A stretch of DNA of 5,974 nt from positions 1-5,974 of the forward strand of contig JAURGV010000151.1 in assembly GCA_030833605.1 (NCBI GenBank), written 5' to 3'. A program made the translations under genes and the position numbers. The DNA is from Rhodothermales bacterium. Lineage in GTDB: Bacteria > Bacteroidota > Rhodothermia > Rhodothermales > UBA10348. This document shows positions 1 to 5,974 of this stretch, piece after piece. The notes beneath the pieces are model-generated. The model was not told the origin of the DNA. It made no database searches and saw nothing but the letters and a program-made list of their open reading frames with translations. How positions within the stretch are numbered: position 1 is the stretch's first letter; the number at the start of each line of letters is the position of its first letter.

Positions 1-1
1 C

Positions 2-742
2 GATTTTCTGCTTCTCCTGATTTACATCGCGAAGCAAAAAGCCTTCTCCGAGTACCGGATTTTTTCGCGCCTCGGCAAACCAGATAGTCATTATTTCAGA
101 GAGCTCTTTCGAATTGGGTATCCCATTGGATCATCCATGGGAATTGAGATGAGCTTGTTCATGTTGACCGTGATTATGATGGGGTGGATCGGAACAACCC
201 AATTGGCCGCCCACCAAGTGGCTATTCAATGCGCGGCATTTACGTTTATGGTTCCGTTGGGAATTGGGATGGCCACTTCCGTCCGTGTTGGGCAAGCCGT
301 TGGAAGGAGAGACGACCTAGGGAAAACCGTTGCGGGTTATGTTGGAATTGGGCTCTCAACCTTGTTTATGTTTCTCACCGCGGTCGTTTTTTGGCTGGTA
401 CCCCGGTTCGTTGTCGGCATTTATTTGGATATCCAGGACCCCCAAAATCTTTTGGTTGTCGACTTAGCCGTTCGCCTGCTGTTTTTAGCGGCCATTTTTC
501 AGGTATTTGACGGTATCCAAGTGGCAACCATGGGGGCACTTCGCGGCATGAAGGATACCAAGACCCCCATGAAAATCGCGATGTTTTCGTACTGGGCGGT
601 AGGGCTGGTCACCGGATATATCTTGGCCTTTCCGCTGGGATATGAAGAAGAAGGATTGTGGATTGGCTTGGTCATGGGGCTCGCGACAGCGGCAACGCTT
701 TTACTGAGACGATTTTACACCCTGAGTCACCCTTCTGCGTAG
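2..742 (+). CDS. MATE family multidrug efflux transporter, C-terminal part (5' end outside window)
   Basis: Inner-membrane exporter of the MATE/NorM family, which expels cationic drugs and metabolites in exchange for Na+ or H+. The reading frame is open from base 2, so the start lies upstream. 246 residues are visible against about 450 for the family, meaning the first half is missing. The visible part starts near the end of the first MatE repeat and covers the second. It shows an 'RIGYPIG' entry into a helix (visible residues ~37-43), the typical 'LAAHQVA' helix, the 'SVRVGQAVGRRD' motif (residues 93-104) and the cytoplasmic loop motif 'ALRGMKDTKTPM' (179-190). Several long hydrophobic helices follow one another, and a short basic tail ends at a TAG stop. 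The ATG at 137 is internal, not a start. The gene is unrelated in function to the respiratory genes downstream and is separated from them by 149 bp. The family call is firm; the substrate cannot be told. Confidence 0.93.
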   Translation, partial: DFLLLLIYIAKQKAFSEYRIFSRLGKPDSHYFRELFRIGYPIGSSMGIEMSLFMLTVIMMGWIGTTQLAAHQVAIQCAAFTFMVPLGIGMATSVRVGQAVGRRDDLGKTVAGYVGIGLSTLFMFLTAVVFWLVPRFVVGIYLDIQDPQNLLVVDLAVRLLFLAAIFQVFDGIQVATMGALRGMKDTKTPMKIAMFSYWAVGLVTGYILAFPLGYEEEGLWIGLVMGLATAATLLLRRFYTLSHPSA

Positions 743-823
743 ACCGGACTTCATTTTGTGGAAACTTTTTTTGAGAAAAAAATCCGCTAAAACAGTTATA
801 AACTATTGTAAATAAATAAGATA

Positions 824-848
824 AGGTCAATTGGGAAGACCTGCTTTT
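824..848 (+). terminator. Weak terminator-like inverted repeat after the MATE gene
   Basis: AGGTC (824-828) and GACCT (838-842) can pair as a 5-bp stem around a 9-nt loop. Four T residues (845-848) follow. It lies 82 nt after the MATE stop and just before the candidate promoter, the right place to separate two transcription units. The stem is short and the T tract weak, so this is only a candidate. A second, purely A/T hairpin, T7-GAG-A7 (766-782), lies closer to the stop but lacks a GC stem. Confidence 0.3.
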
Positions 849-851
849 AGT

Positions 852-879
852 CTGAAATTCAAGAGATCCCTGCTATCAT
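852..879 (+). promoter_or_regulatory. Candidate promoter of the act operon (extended -10)
   Basis: TGCTATCAT (871-879) matches the extended -10 form TGnTATAAT with one mismatch. CTGAAA (852-857) matches TTGACA at four of six positions with a 16-bp spacer. The same place also reads as the Bacteroidota type: TATCATTG (874-881) against TAnnTTTG, with TCTG (851-854) 19 bp upstream against TTTG. Either reading predicts transcription starting near 886-889. That leaves a leader of about 60 nt before the preferred actA start at 949, but almost none before the ATG at 892. Confidence 0.45.
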
Positions 880-948
880 TGCTACCTATAAATGATTAGT
901 TTTTTGGGTTCTGTGATTTCGCGAATTGAACCAACTCCACTGTTCTGG

Positions 949-1596
949 ATGGCGCAAATTTTTTCTAGGAAGGCTAATGCCCTTCCGACACTATCCCTTT
1001 TGGGAGTCCTCGTTGGTGGCGTCGCCGCCATCGTTTTCGTCTGGTATTATTTTTCACCAAAATATACAGACGTCGGGTACGCACCTGATCAACCAGTCGA
1101 ATACAGCCATCGTCTCCACGCTGGCCAGCTCGGATTGGATTGCCAGTATTGCCATACCAACGTTAAGGATGCAGATCATTCCAACGTACCTGCAACCCAG
1201 ACCTGTATGAACTGCCATAGCCAGATTCGTACAGAATCCCTTAAGCTACTGCCGGTTCGCGAAAGCTGGGCCACAGGAGAATCGATTGAGTGGCTACGCG
1301 TCCATAAATTGCCTGACTTTGCTTTTTTTAGTCATAAGGTTCACACCAACAACGGCGTAGGTTGCGAAACCTGCCATGGTCGAATTGATGAAATGGACGT
1401 CGTGTTTCAAGCACAACCATTGTCGATGGGATGGTGCTTGGAATGCCACAGAAATCCAGAACAATATTTAAGGCCCAATAGTGAAGTCACCACAATGGGA
1501 TATGAACATCCCGAAGACTTCCTAACCGTAAACATGGCAAGAATCCTTTCTGAGGATATTCAGCCTCCCACCAACTGCTCAGCTTGCCACTACTAA
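949..1596 (+). CDS. actA: Alternative complex III subunit ActA, membrane-anchored pentaheme cytochrome c
   Basis: Periplasmic multiheme subunit of the quinol:electron acceptor oxidoreductase ACIII. It takes electrons from the ActB iron-sulfur clusters and passes them to cytochrome c or an oxidase. From the start at 949 the product has 215 residues. A hydrophobic segment at about residues 13-33 ends in 'WYYFSP' and acts as an uncleaved signal anchor. Five CxxCH heme c sites follow: CQYCH (65-69), CMNCH (86-90), CETCH (139-143), CLECH (163-167) and CSACH (210-214), the last one residue from the C-terminus. 'YSHRLH' (52-57) and 'FFSHKVH' (126-132) offer further histidines as distal heme ligands. 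The frame is also open to an ATG at 892, which would add 19 residues before MAQIFSRK. I prefer 949 because family members, as I recall them, begin with this sequence and because the candidate promoter ends at 879. There is no Shine-Dalgarno at either start. No monoheme domain is fused, unlike flavobacterial ActA as I recall it. First gene of the operon, 53 nt before actB. Confidence 0.94.
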   Translation: MAQIFSRKANALPTLSLLGVLVGGVAAIVFVWYYFSPKYTDVGYAPDQPVEYSHRLHAGQLGLDCQYCHTNVKDADHSNVPATQTCMNCHSQIRTESLKLLPVRESWATGESIEWLRVHKLPDFAFFSHKVHTNNGVGCETCHGRIDEMDVVFQAQPLSMGWCLECHRNPEQYLRPNSEVTTMGYEHPEDFLTVNMARILSEDIQPPTNCSACHY

Positions 1597-1649
1597 TCGA
1601 GCGATCGAACCGTTCAAGCGAATTCTTACGCATCGATAACAACTAGATT

Positions 1650-4600
1650 ATGATCGAGCTTCCAGTCATTGATTCAAGCGCTAACAGCGAGGAGACCCCT
1701 CGTTCCAAGTACTGGCGCAGCGTCAGCCAATTTGAGAATACGGCTGAATTCAAACGGGTTTCCGGAGAAGAGTTCATTCCAGGTGCTTCCAATGCACCGG
1801 AAGGAGCAACACGCCGCCAGTTTATTCAGCTGATGGGCGCCTCCATGGCCATGGCAGGTCTTACGGCGTGCCGTAAACCTATCCAGACCATTGTTCCGTT
1901 TTCCCACATGCCGGAAGATCGAGTCGAAGGAACGTCTGTGTTCTATGCGACATCGATGCCCTTCAGAGGCGCTTTGCGTCCGGTATTAGTAGAAAGTTTT
2001 GATGGTCGCCCTCGCAAAATTGAAGGGAATCCCGACCATCCTGATAGCCTCGGCACCTCGTCTCAGTATGAGCAAGCTTCTATTTTAAGCTTGTACGATC
2101 CTGATCGGATGGGCAAATTGACCCATAATGGCGAAGTATCAGACTGGGGAGCATTCAAAGCATTTGTAGCGGGTTTACCGACCTCAACGCGTGTCGCCGT
2201 CATTGCTGAAGAATCGTCTTCCATGACCATGGCAGCTGCTCGTCGTCAAATGGAGCAACGTTTCGGGTCTGTTCAATGGGTAACATCCCACCATGCCGAT
2301 GGAAATAATGCGACGCTTGGCCTACAAGCGGCCTTCGGCAAAGGCGTACGGACCAAGCACAATTTGTCAGCAGCTAAAGTTGTTGTTTCCTTAGATGCTG
2401 ATTTCCTAGGATCCTCAGCCCAGGATAGCGTTGCCGATGCACGCGGTTTTGCAAGTAGTCGCGACGTTAACGGGGAGATGAGCCGCTTATACGTTATTGA
2501 AAGCGGTTACTCCATTACCGGCGGTATGGCAGATAACAGGCTTCGCATGAAGTCGTCCGAAGTAGCTTCCTTTACTGCTTCGTTAGCAGGAGCATTGGGT
2601 TTGTACGCAGGCGATAGCGGCGTTCACAGCAGCCATGCATGGGTTAATGAAGTGGCCGCCGACCTCAGAAAAGCAGGATCAAAAGGCGTTGTGATGGTTG
2701 GAGACCATCAGCCAGCCGGCGTACATGCCTTGGCTGCTGCCATAAATGTGGCCCTTGGCGCTTCTGGTTCAACCGTAACCTATTTAGATGCAAACAGCGA
2801 CACGTCAGTCTACAGCGACTCGATGAAGGCGCTTTCCGCTGCGATTGATGCGGGCCAAATTGACTTAATCGTAACGCTGGGCGTCAATCCAGTCTACGAC
2901 ATGCCAAGTTTTGCTACCACCTATGCTAAGGTCAGCGAACGGGTACATGTGAGTCTATTAAACGACGAAACGGCTCAAGCAGCTACGTGGAACGTTCCGC
3001 AGACTCATTTCTTGGAAGAATGGGGGGATGGACGAAGCCGCAGCGGTATTAAATCGATTGTACAGCCGCTAATTGCACCTCTTTACGAAGATGCTCATTC
3101 AGCGCTTGAAATCGTCGCCCTATTTGGAAACGGTACGGAGCAGTTTGGTTATGACCTCGTTCGTTCGACGTGGCGCACCGAGCTTTCAGCTAATTTTGAA
3201 AATGCTTGGCGTAAAGTAGTCCACGACGGATTGAATCCTGGGACTGGTTTCGCCGTGGCCTCCACTACGGTTTCTTCCGCAGGTATTGCTTCTGCGATGG
3301 CCGGTGTTTCTGTCGCAGCCCATTCCGGTGTTGAAGTTGTTGTTCGTCCGGACCCGAAAGTATTCGACGGCCAATTCTCCAACATTGTTTGGTTGCAGGA
3401 ATTGCCCGATCCAACCACAAAAGTGGTATGGGATAACGTGGCCCAAATGAACCCCGTTACGGCGACTGACCTCGGGGTAGCCTACAAGTTGGAAGGTGGC
3501 AAGTATATCACCGACCGTGTGGCTATTGATGTGAATGGTTCGGTTGTTGACCTCCCTGTTTGGATTCAGCCTGGTTTGGCTGACCATTCCATCCAGGTAA
3601 CCATGGGATACGGACGGAATATTATTAGTGAGCGTCCTGAGCGCAAAACCAATCTTTTTGACTTGGATGATTACACCGACGTTTACGGCCAAGGCGCTGT
3701 TTCGACGGGTGTCGGTTCGAACGTGAACGGGTTAGGTCAGTTGATCGCAACCGCTACGGTATCGAAATCCGGGTCCGGGTATATGGTTGCTTCGACCCAA
3801 GATCACGGAGCGATCTTAGAAGAAGGCGAAATTGTTAAAAAACGTGGCCTTTTCCGGCAAGCAACGGTCGATGAGTACCGTGCAAACCCAGAATTTGTGG
3901 CTGCCGGCGAGCCTGCTCCCATCCGGGAAGATTGGTCGGGTTACCCTGCTTTGTGGCAGGAAAGTCATCCTACCACGCAGGAAGCGTTTACGAAATCGAA
4001 TTACCACGACTACCAATGGGGTATGGTAATCGATCTGAATACGTGTAATGGTTGTAGCGCCTGTGTGGTCGCTTGCCAAGCTGAAAACAATATTCAGGTT
4101 GTAGGTAAAGATCAAGTTGCTCGAGGCCGTGAAATGCACTGGATCCGAACGGACCGGTATTTCGTGAGCGGCGATGGGGCTTCGTTTGATAATCCTCAAA
4201 TGGTTATGCAGCCGTTGCCTTGCCAGCATTGTGAAAATGCACCTTGTGAGCAGGTTTGCCCGGTTGCTGCCACGGTTCACTCTCCGGATGGAACCAACCA
4301 AATGATTTACAACCGATGCATCGGTACACGGTATTGTGCAAACAACTGTCCGTACAAAGTGCGTCGATTCAATTTCTACAACTGGTCCAAAACCCTTCCT
4401 GAAACGGTTCGCATGGCACATAATCCAAATGTGACCGTGCGTTCGAGAGGGGTAATGGAGAAGTGTTCTTTCTGTATTCAGAGAGTACGCAAGGTCAATA
4501 AAGTAGCCAATGTTGAAAATCGCGCCATTGAAGATGGGGAAGTGGTCACCGCTTGTCAGCAAGTGTGCCCTTCACAGGCGATTACGTTTGGAAACGTTGC

Positions 4601-4730
4601 TGATCCAAATAGCGCAGTTTCGAAAATGCGCACATCGGATCGTCGGTACGAGTTGTTAGCTGAGCTTTCGGTTAAACCTCGGGTTAGTTACCTCGGAAGA
4701 ATTCGCAACCCGAATCCGAATCTGGCATAA
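1650..4730 (+). CDS. actB: Alternative complex III subunit ActB, Tat-exported molybdopterin-oxidoreductase-like/Fe-S fusion
   Basis: Largest peripheral ACIII subunit, on the periplasmic face, carrying electrons from ActC to the ActA hemes. It has 1026 residues, usual for fused ActB. Order: a conserved cytoplasmic leader with 'YWRSVSQFENTAEF' (21-34), as in the 'MoCo/4Fe-4S with predicted Tat signal' family; an internal twin-arginine signal, R55-R56 then 'QFIQLMGAS'; a lipobox-like 'LTAC' with Cys74; a molybdopterin-oxidoreductase-like domain (about 80-720); and an HybA/NrfC-type ferredoxin domain (about 788-980). Cluster cysteines are 799/802/805/809, 858/861/866/870, 890/896/900 and 939/942/969/973. 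The third motif has Thr893 in place of its second cysteine, which fits the single [3Fe-4S] cluster known for ActB beside three [4Fe-4S]. Residues 75-798 contain no cysteine, so no cluster can be held there and a Cys-ligated molybdenum is excluded. This agrees with the family's known lack of a Mo cofactor. The frame is intact with a TAA stop. No Shine-Dalgarno precedes the ATG. Confidence 0.96.
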   Translation: MIELPVIDSSANSEETPRSKYWRSVSQFENTAEFKRVSGEEFIPGASNAPEGATRRQFIQLMGASMAMAGLTACRKPIQTIVPFSHMPEDRVEGTSVFYATSMPFRGALRPVLVESFDGRPRKIEGNPDHPDSLGTSSQYEQASILSLYDPDRMGKLTHNGEVSDWGAFKAFVAGLPTSTRVAVIAEESSSMTMAAARRQMEQRFGSVQWVTSHHADGNNATLGLQAAFGKGVRTKHNLSAAKVVVSLDADFLGSSAQDSVADARGFASSRDVNGEMSRLYVIESGYSITGGMADNRLRMKSSEVASFTASLAGALGLYAGDSGVHSSHAWVNEVAADLRKAGSKGVVMVGDHQPAGVHALAAAINVALGASGSTVTYLDANSDTSVYSDSMKALSAAIDAGQIDLIVTLGVNPVYDMPSFATTYAKVSERVHVSLLNDETAQAATWNVPQTHFLEEWGDGRSRSGIKSIVQPLIAPLYEDAHSALEIVALFGNGTEQFGYDLVRSTWRTELSANFENAWRKVVHDGLNPGTGFAVASTTVSSAGIASAMAGVSVAAHSGVEVVVRPDPKVFDGQFSNIVWLQELPDPTTKVVWDNVAQMNPVTATDLGVAYKLEGGKYITDRVAIDVNGSVVDLPVWIQPGLADHSIQVTMGYGRNIISERPERKTNLFDLDDYTDVYGQGAVSTGVGSNVNGLGQLIATATVSKSGSGYMVASTQDHGAILEEGEIVKKRGLFRQATVDEYRANPEFVAAGEPAPIREDWSGYPALWQESHPTTQEAFTKSNYHDYQWGMVIDLNTCNGCSACVVACQAENNIQVVGKDQVARGREMHWIRTDRYFVSGDGASFDNPQMVMQPLPCQHCENAPCEQVCPVAATVHSPDGTNQMIYNRCIGTRYCANNCPYKVRRFNFYNWSKTLPETVRMAHNPNVTVRSRGVMEKCSFCIQRVRKVNKVANVENRAIEDGEVVTACQQVCPSQAITFGNVADPNSAVSKMRTSDRRYELLAELSVKPRVSYLGRIRNPNPNLA
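1803..1871 (+). other. Internal Tat signal with lipobox-like cysteine in ActB
   Basis: This segment encodes residues 52-74 of ActB: the twin arginines R55-R56, a short hydrophobic stretch 'LMGASMAMAGL', then T-A-C with Cys74. The arrangement fits export of a folded, cluster-loaded protein by the Tat system, followed by lipid attachment at Cys74. That would give a mature chain of 953 residues tethered to the outer face of the inner membrane. Lipid-anchored ACIII subunits are known from structures, to my recollection. Here both cleavage and acylation are inferred from the motif only. Confidence 0.7.
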
Positions 4731-4766
4731 TTGACCGACATTAATCACTATACGATACACAGGCTC

Positions 4767-4778
4767 CCGTAAGTACGG
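4767..4778 (+). other. Small inverted repeat just before actC
   Basis: CCGT (4767-4770) and ACGG (4775-4778) can form a 4-bp GC-rich hairpin with an AAGT loop, ending five bases before the actC ATG. With no Shine-Dalgarno here, such a structure could affect translation initiation. A stem this short is common by chance, so a role is speculative. Confidence 0.15.
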
Positions 4779-4783
4779 CTAGA

Positions 4784-5974
4784 ATGGATAAGAATCTCGC
4801 ACATTTAGCAGACTTCCACGACGAAGCACCACTGGTAAAGGGGAATCTCTCTTTTCACGACATTACCGAATTGGTTTCGTCGCATACAGAGAAGAAAACA
4901 CCCTTAGCATGGTTTGGTGCTTTCGGATTGGCTCTTTCCGGGCTGATGGTAATGATCATCATGATTGCATACCTGTTCTGGAATGGAACCGGTGTCTGGG
5001 GGCTTAATAACCCCGTAGGCTGGGGCTATGCAATTGTCAACTTCGTGTTCTGGGTAGGTATTGGACACGCTGGAACGTTGATTTCAGCTATCCTATTCCT
5101 GTTTAGGCAGCAATGGCGCACCGCAATCAATAGGTCGGCTGAGGCCATGACCATTTTTGCCGTTATTTGCGCCTTGGTGTTTCCTGGGATTCACGTGGGA
5201 CGTATTTGGGCGGCGTATTGGATGCTTCCAATTCCCAACCAAATGGAAATGTGGCCTCAGTTTAAGAGCCCGTTGCTCTGGGACGTGTTCGCCGTTTCTA
5301 CCTATTTCACCGTATCGGCGGTGTTTTGGTACGTAGGTCTGGTACCGGATATTGCGTCATTACGCGATCGGGCAACTGGATTAAGACGTAAAATTATGGG
5401 TGTTTTGGCCATGGGTTGGACCGGTGCTAACCGTCACTGGCGCAACTATGAAAAAGCCTATTTGCTACTAGCTGCTTTGGCAACTCCGCTGGTTCTCTCG
5501 GTTCACTCCGTGGTCTCTTTCGACTTCGCGGTATCCGTTGTACCAGGCTGGCACACCACCATTTTCCCTCCCTACTTCGTCGCTGGAGCTATTTTCTCCG
5601 GTTTTGCGATGGTGGTTACCTTGATGGTTGTGGCCCGAAAAGTATATGGTATTGAGAATATCATCACGATCGAGCACCTCGAGAAGATGAACATTGTGAT
5701 TTTGGTTACCGGCTCGATGGTTGGATTCGCCTATATCACCGAATTCTTTATTGCATGGTACTCCGGCGTTCAATACGAACAATATGCGTTTACAAACCGC
5801 ATGTTTGGACCCTATGCTTGGGCCTACTGGACCATGATGTCGTGTAACCTGTTTTTCCCACAGTTTTTCTGGATTAAGAAGCTGCGCCGGAATATCACGT
5901 TCATGTTTGTTATCTCCATCTTCGTGAACATCGGGATGTGGTTTGAACGATTTGTGATCACGGTTACCTCTTTG
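4784..5974 (+). CDS. actC: Alternative complex III subunit ActC, NrfD/PsrC-like quinol-binding membrane protein (3' end outside window)
   Basis: Integral membrane subunit of ACIII that binds and oxidises quinol. It belongs to the NrfD/PsrC family, here the long ActC form. The frame is open from the ATG at 4784 to the window end: 397 residues seen, of about 450-480 expected. A hydrophilic cytoplasmic N-terminus (1-40) is followed by about nine hydrophobic helices, roughly at 41-64, 82-108, 120-135, 165-188, 225-245, 259-285, 303-327, 342-362 and 370-388. A tenth would lie beyond the edge. Typical ActC stretches are 'GHAGTLISAILFLFRQQWR' (94-112), 'FPGIHVGRIW' (133-142), 'SPLLWDVFAVSTYF' (162-175), 'VPGWHTTIFPPYFVAGAIFSG' in part (253-273) and 'NIGMWFERFVI' (382-392). 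His137, Asp167 and Asp247 are candidate quinol-site and proton-path residues by position; this is inference. It starts 53 nt after actB with no Shine-Dalgarno and is likely co-transcribed with it. Confidence 0.95.
   Translation, partial: MDKNLAHLADFHDEAPLVKGNLSFHDITELVSSHTEKKTPLAWFGAFGLALSGLMVMIIMIAYLFWNGTGVWGLNNPVGWGYAIVNFVFWVGIGHAGTLISAILFLFRQQWRTAINRSAEAMTIFAVICALVFPGIHVGRIWAAYWMLPIPNQMEMWPQFKSPLLWDVFAVSTYFTVSAVFWYVGLVPDIASLRDRATGLRRKIMGVLAMGWTGANRHWRNYEKAYLLLAALATPLVLSVHSVVSFDFAVSVVPGWHTTIFPPYFVAGAIFSGFAMVVTLMVVARKVYGIENIITIEHLEKMNIVILVTGSMVGFAYITEFFIAWYSGVQYEQYAFTNRMFGPYAWAYWTMMSCNLFFPQFFWIKKLRRNITFMFVISIFVNIGMWFERFVITVTSL

Noticed and set aside
184..510. Plus-strand frame of 108 codons overlapping the MATE gene
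   Set aside because: The MATE frame across the same bases carries the conserved motifs; this frame has none and is a shadow. The same applies to 926-1210 inside actA.
3186..4562. Long open frames on the minus strand opposite actB (3186-3692 and 3816-4562)
   Set aside because: They lie wholly within the well-supported actB frame, their products look like no family I know, and codon constraints on a long gene commonly leave such antisense frames open.
1650..4730. A novel molybdenum- or tungsten-dependent reductase (PsrABC-like or formate dehydrogenase-like)
   Set aside because: The order pentaheme cytochrome, fused Mo-like/Fe-S protein, NrfD-like protein is the ACIII order, and the Mo-like domain lacks any cysteine.
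1597..4783. The actA-actB and actB-actC gaps are both exactly 53 nt
   Set aside because: The two spacers show no sequence similarity by eye, so the equal length looks like chance and not a repeated element.
5468..5782. Minus-strand open frame of 104 codons inside actC
   Set aside because: It is antisense to the clear ActC frame, and its product is rich in His, Asn and Gly with no recognisable domain. It is a shadow of the sense gene.
1..5974. tRNA, rRNA, CRISPR, insertion sequence or defence genes
   Set aside because: Coding frames fill nearly all of the window, and the only gaps (149, 53 and 53 bp) hold no such structure that I can see.

Overview
The window holds the first three genes of an alternative complex III (ACIII, Act) operon, preceded by the 3' half of an unrelated MATE-type multidrug exporter gene. 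All four genes are on the + strand. Nothing in the window looks mobile, repetitive, CRISPR-like or recently transferred. I read it as an ordinary core respiratory locus, not a new system.

Layout: 2-742 is the C-terminal part of a MATE efflux protein whose start lies before the window. A 149-bp gap (743-891) carries a weak terminator-like inverted repeat and a plausible extended -10 promoter. Next come actA (pentaheme cytochrome c, best start 949), actB (1650-4730, a fusion of a molybdopterin-oxidoreductase-like domain and an iron-sulfur domain) and actC (4784 to the window end, an NrfD/PsrC-like quinol-oxidising membrane subunit that is incomplete at its 3' end). The actA-actB and actB-actC gaps are short (53 nt each) with no obvious promoter or terminator, so one transcript is likely. 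actD, actE and actF, and often a cytochrome c oxidase cluster, would be expected just downstream.

How the genes work together: ActC binds menaquinol or ubiquinol in the membrane and releases its electrons. These pass to the iron-sulfur clusters in the C-terminal part of ActB, then to the five hemes of ActA, and on to a cytochrome c or directly to an oxidase. The complex replaces the bc1 complex functionally. The cysteine inventory of ActB fits this: one lipobox cysteine plus exactly 15 cluster ligands, and none in the 724 residues between them.

Organism: ACIII with an actB fusion and a Tat signal set about 50 residues in, no clear Shine-Dalgarno sequences, and roughly half GC suggest the Bacteroidota/Rhodothermota/Balneolota group. 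A Verrucomicrobia-like host cannot be excluded, because ActA here is a stand-alone pentaheme protein without a fused monoheme domain. This is inference from remembered family features; no search was run.
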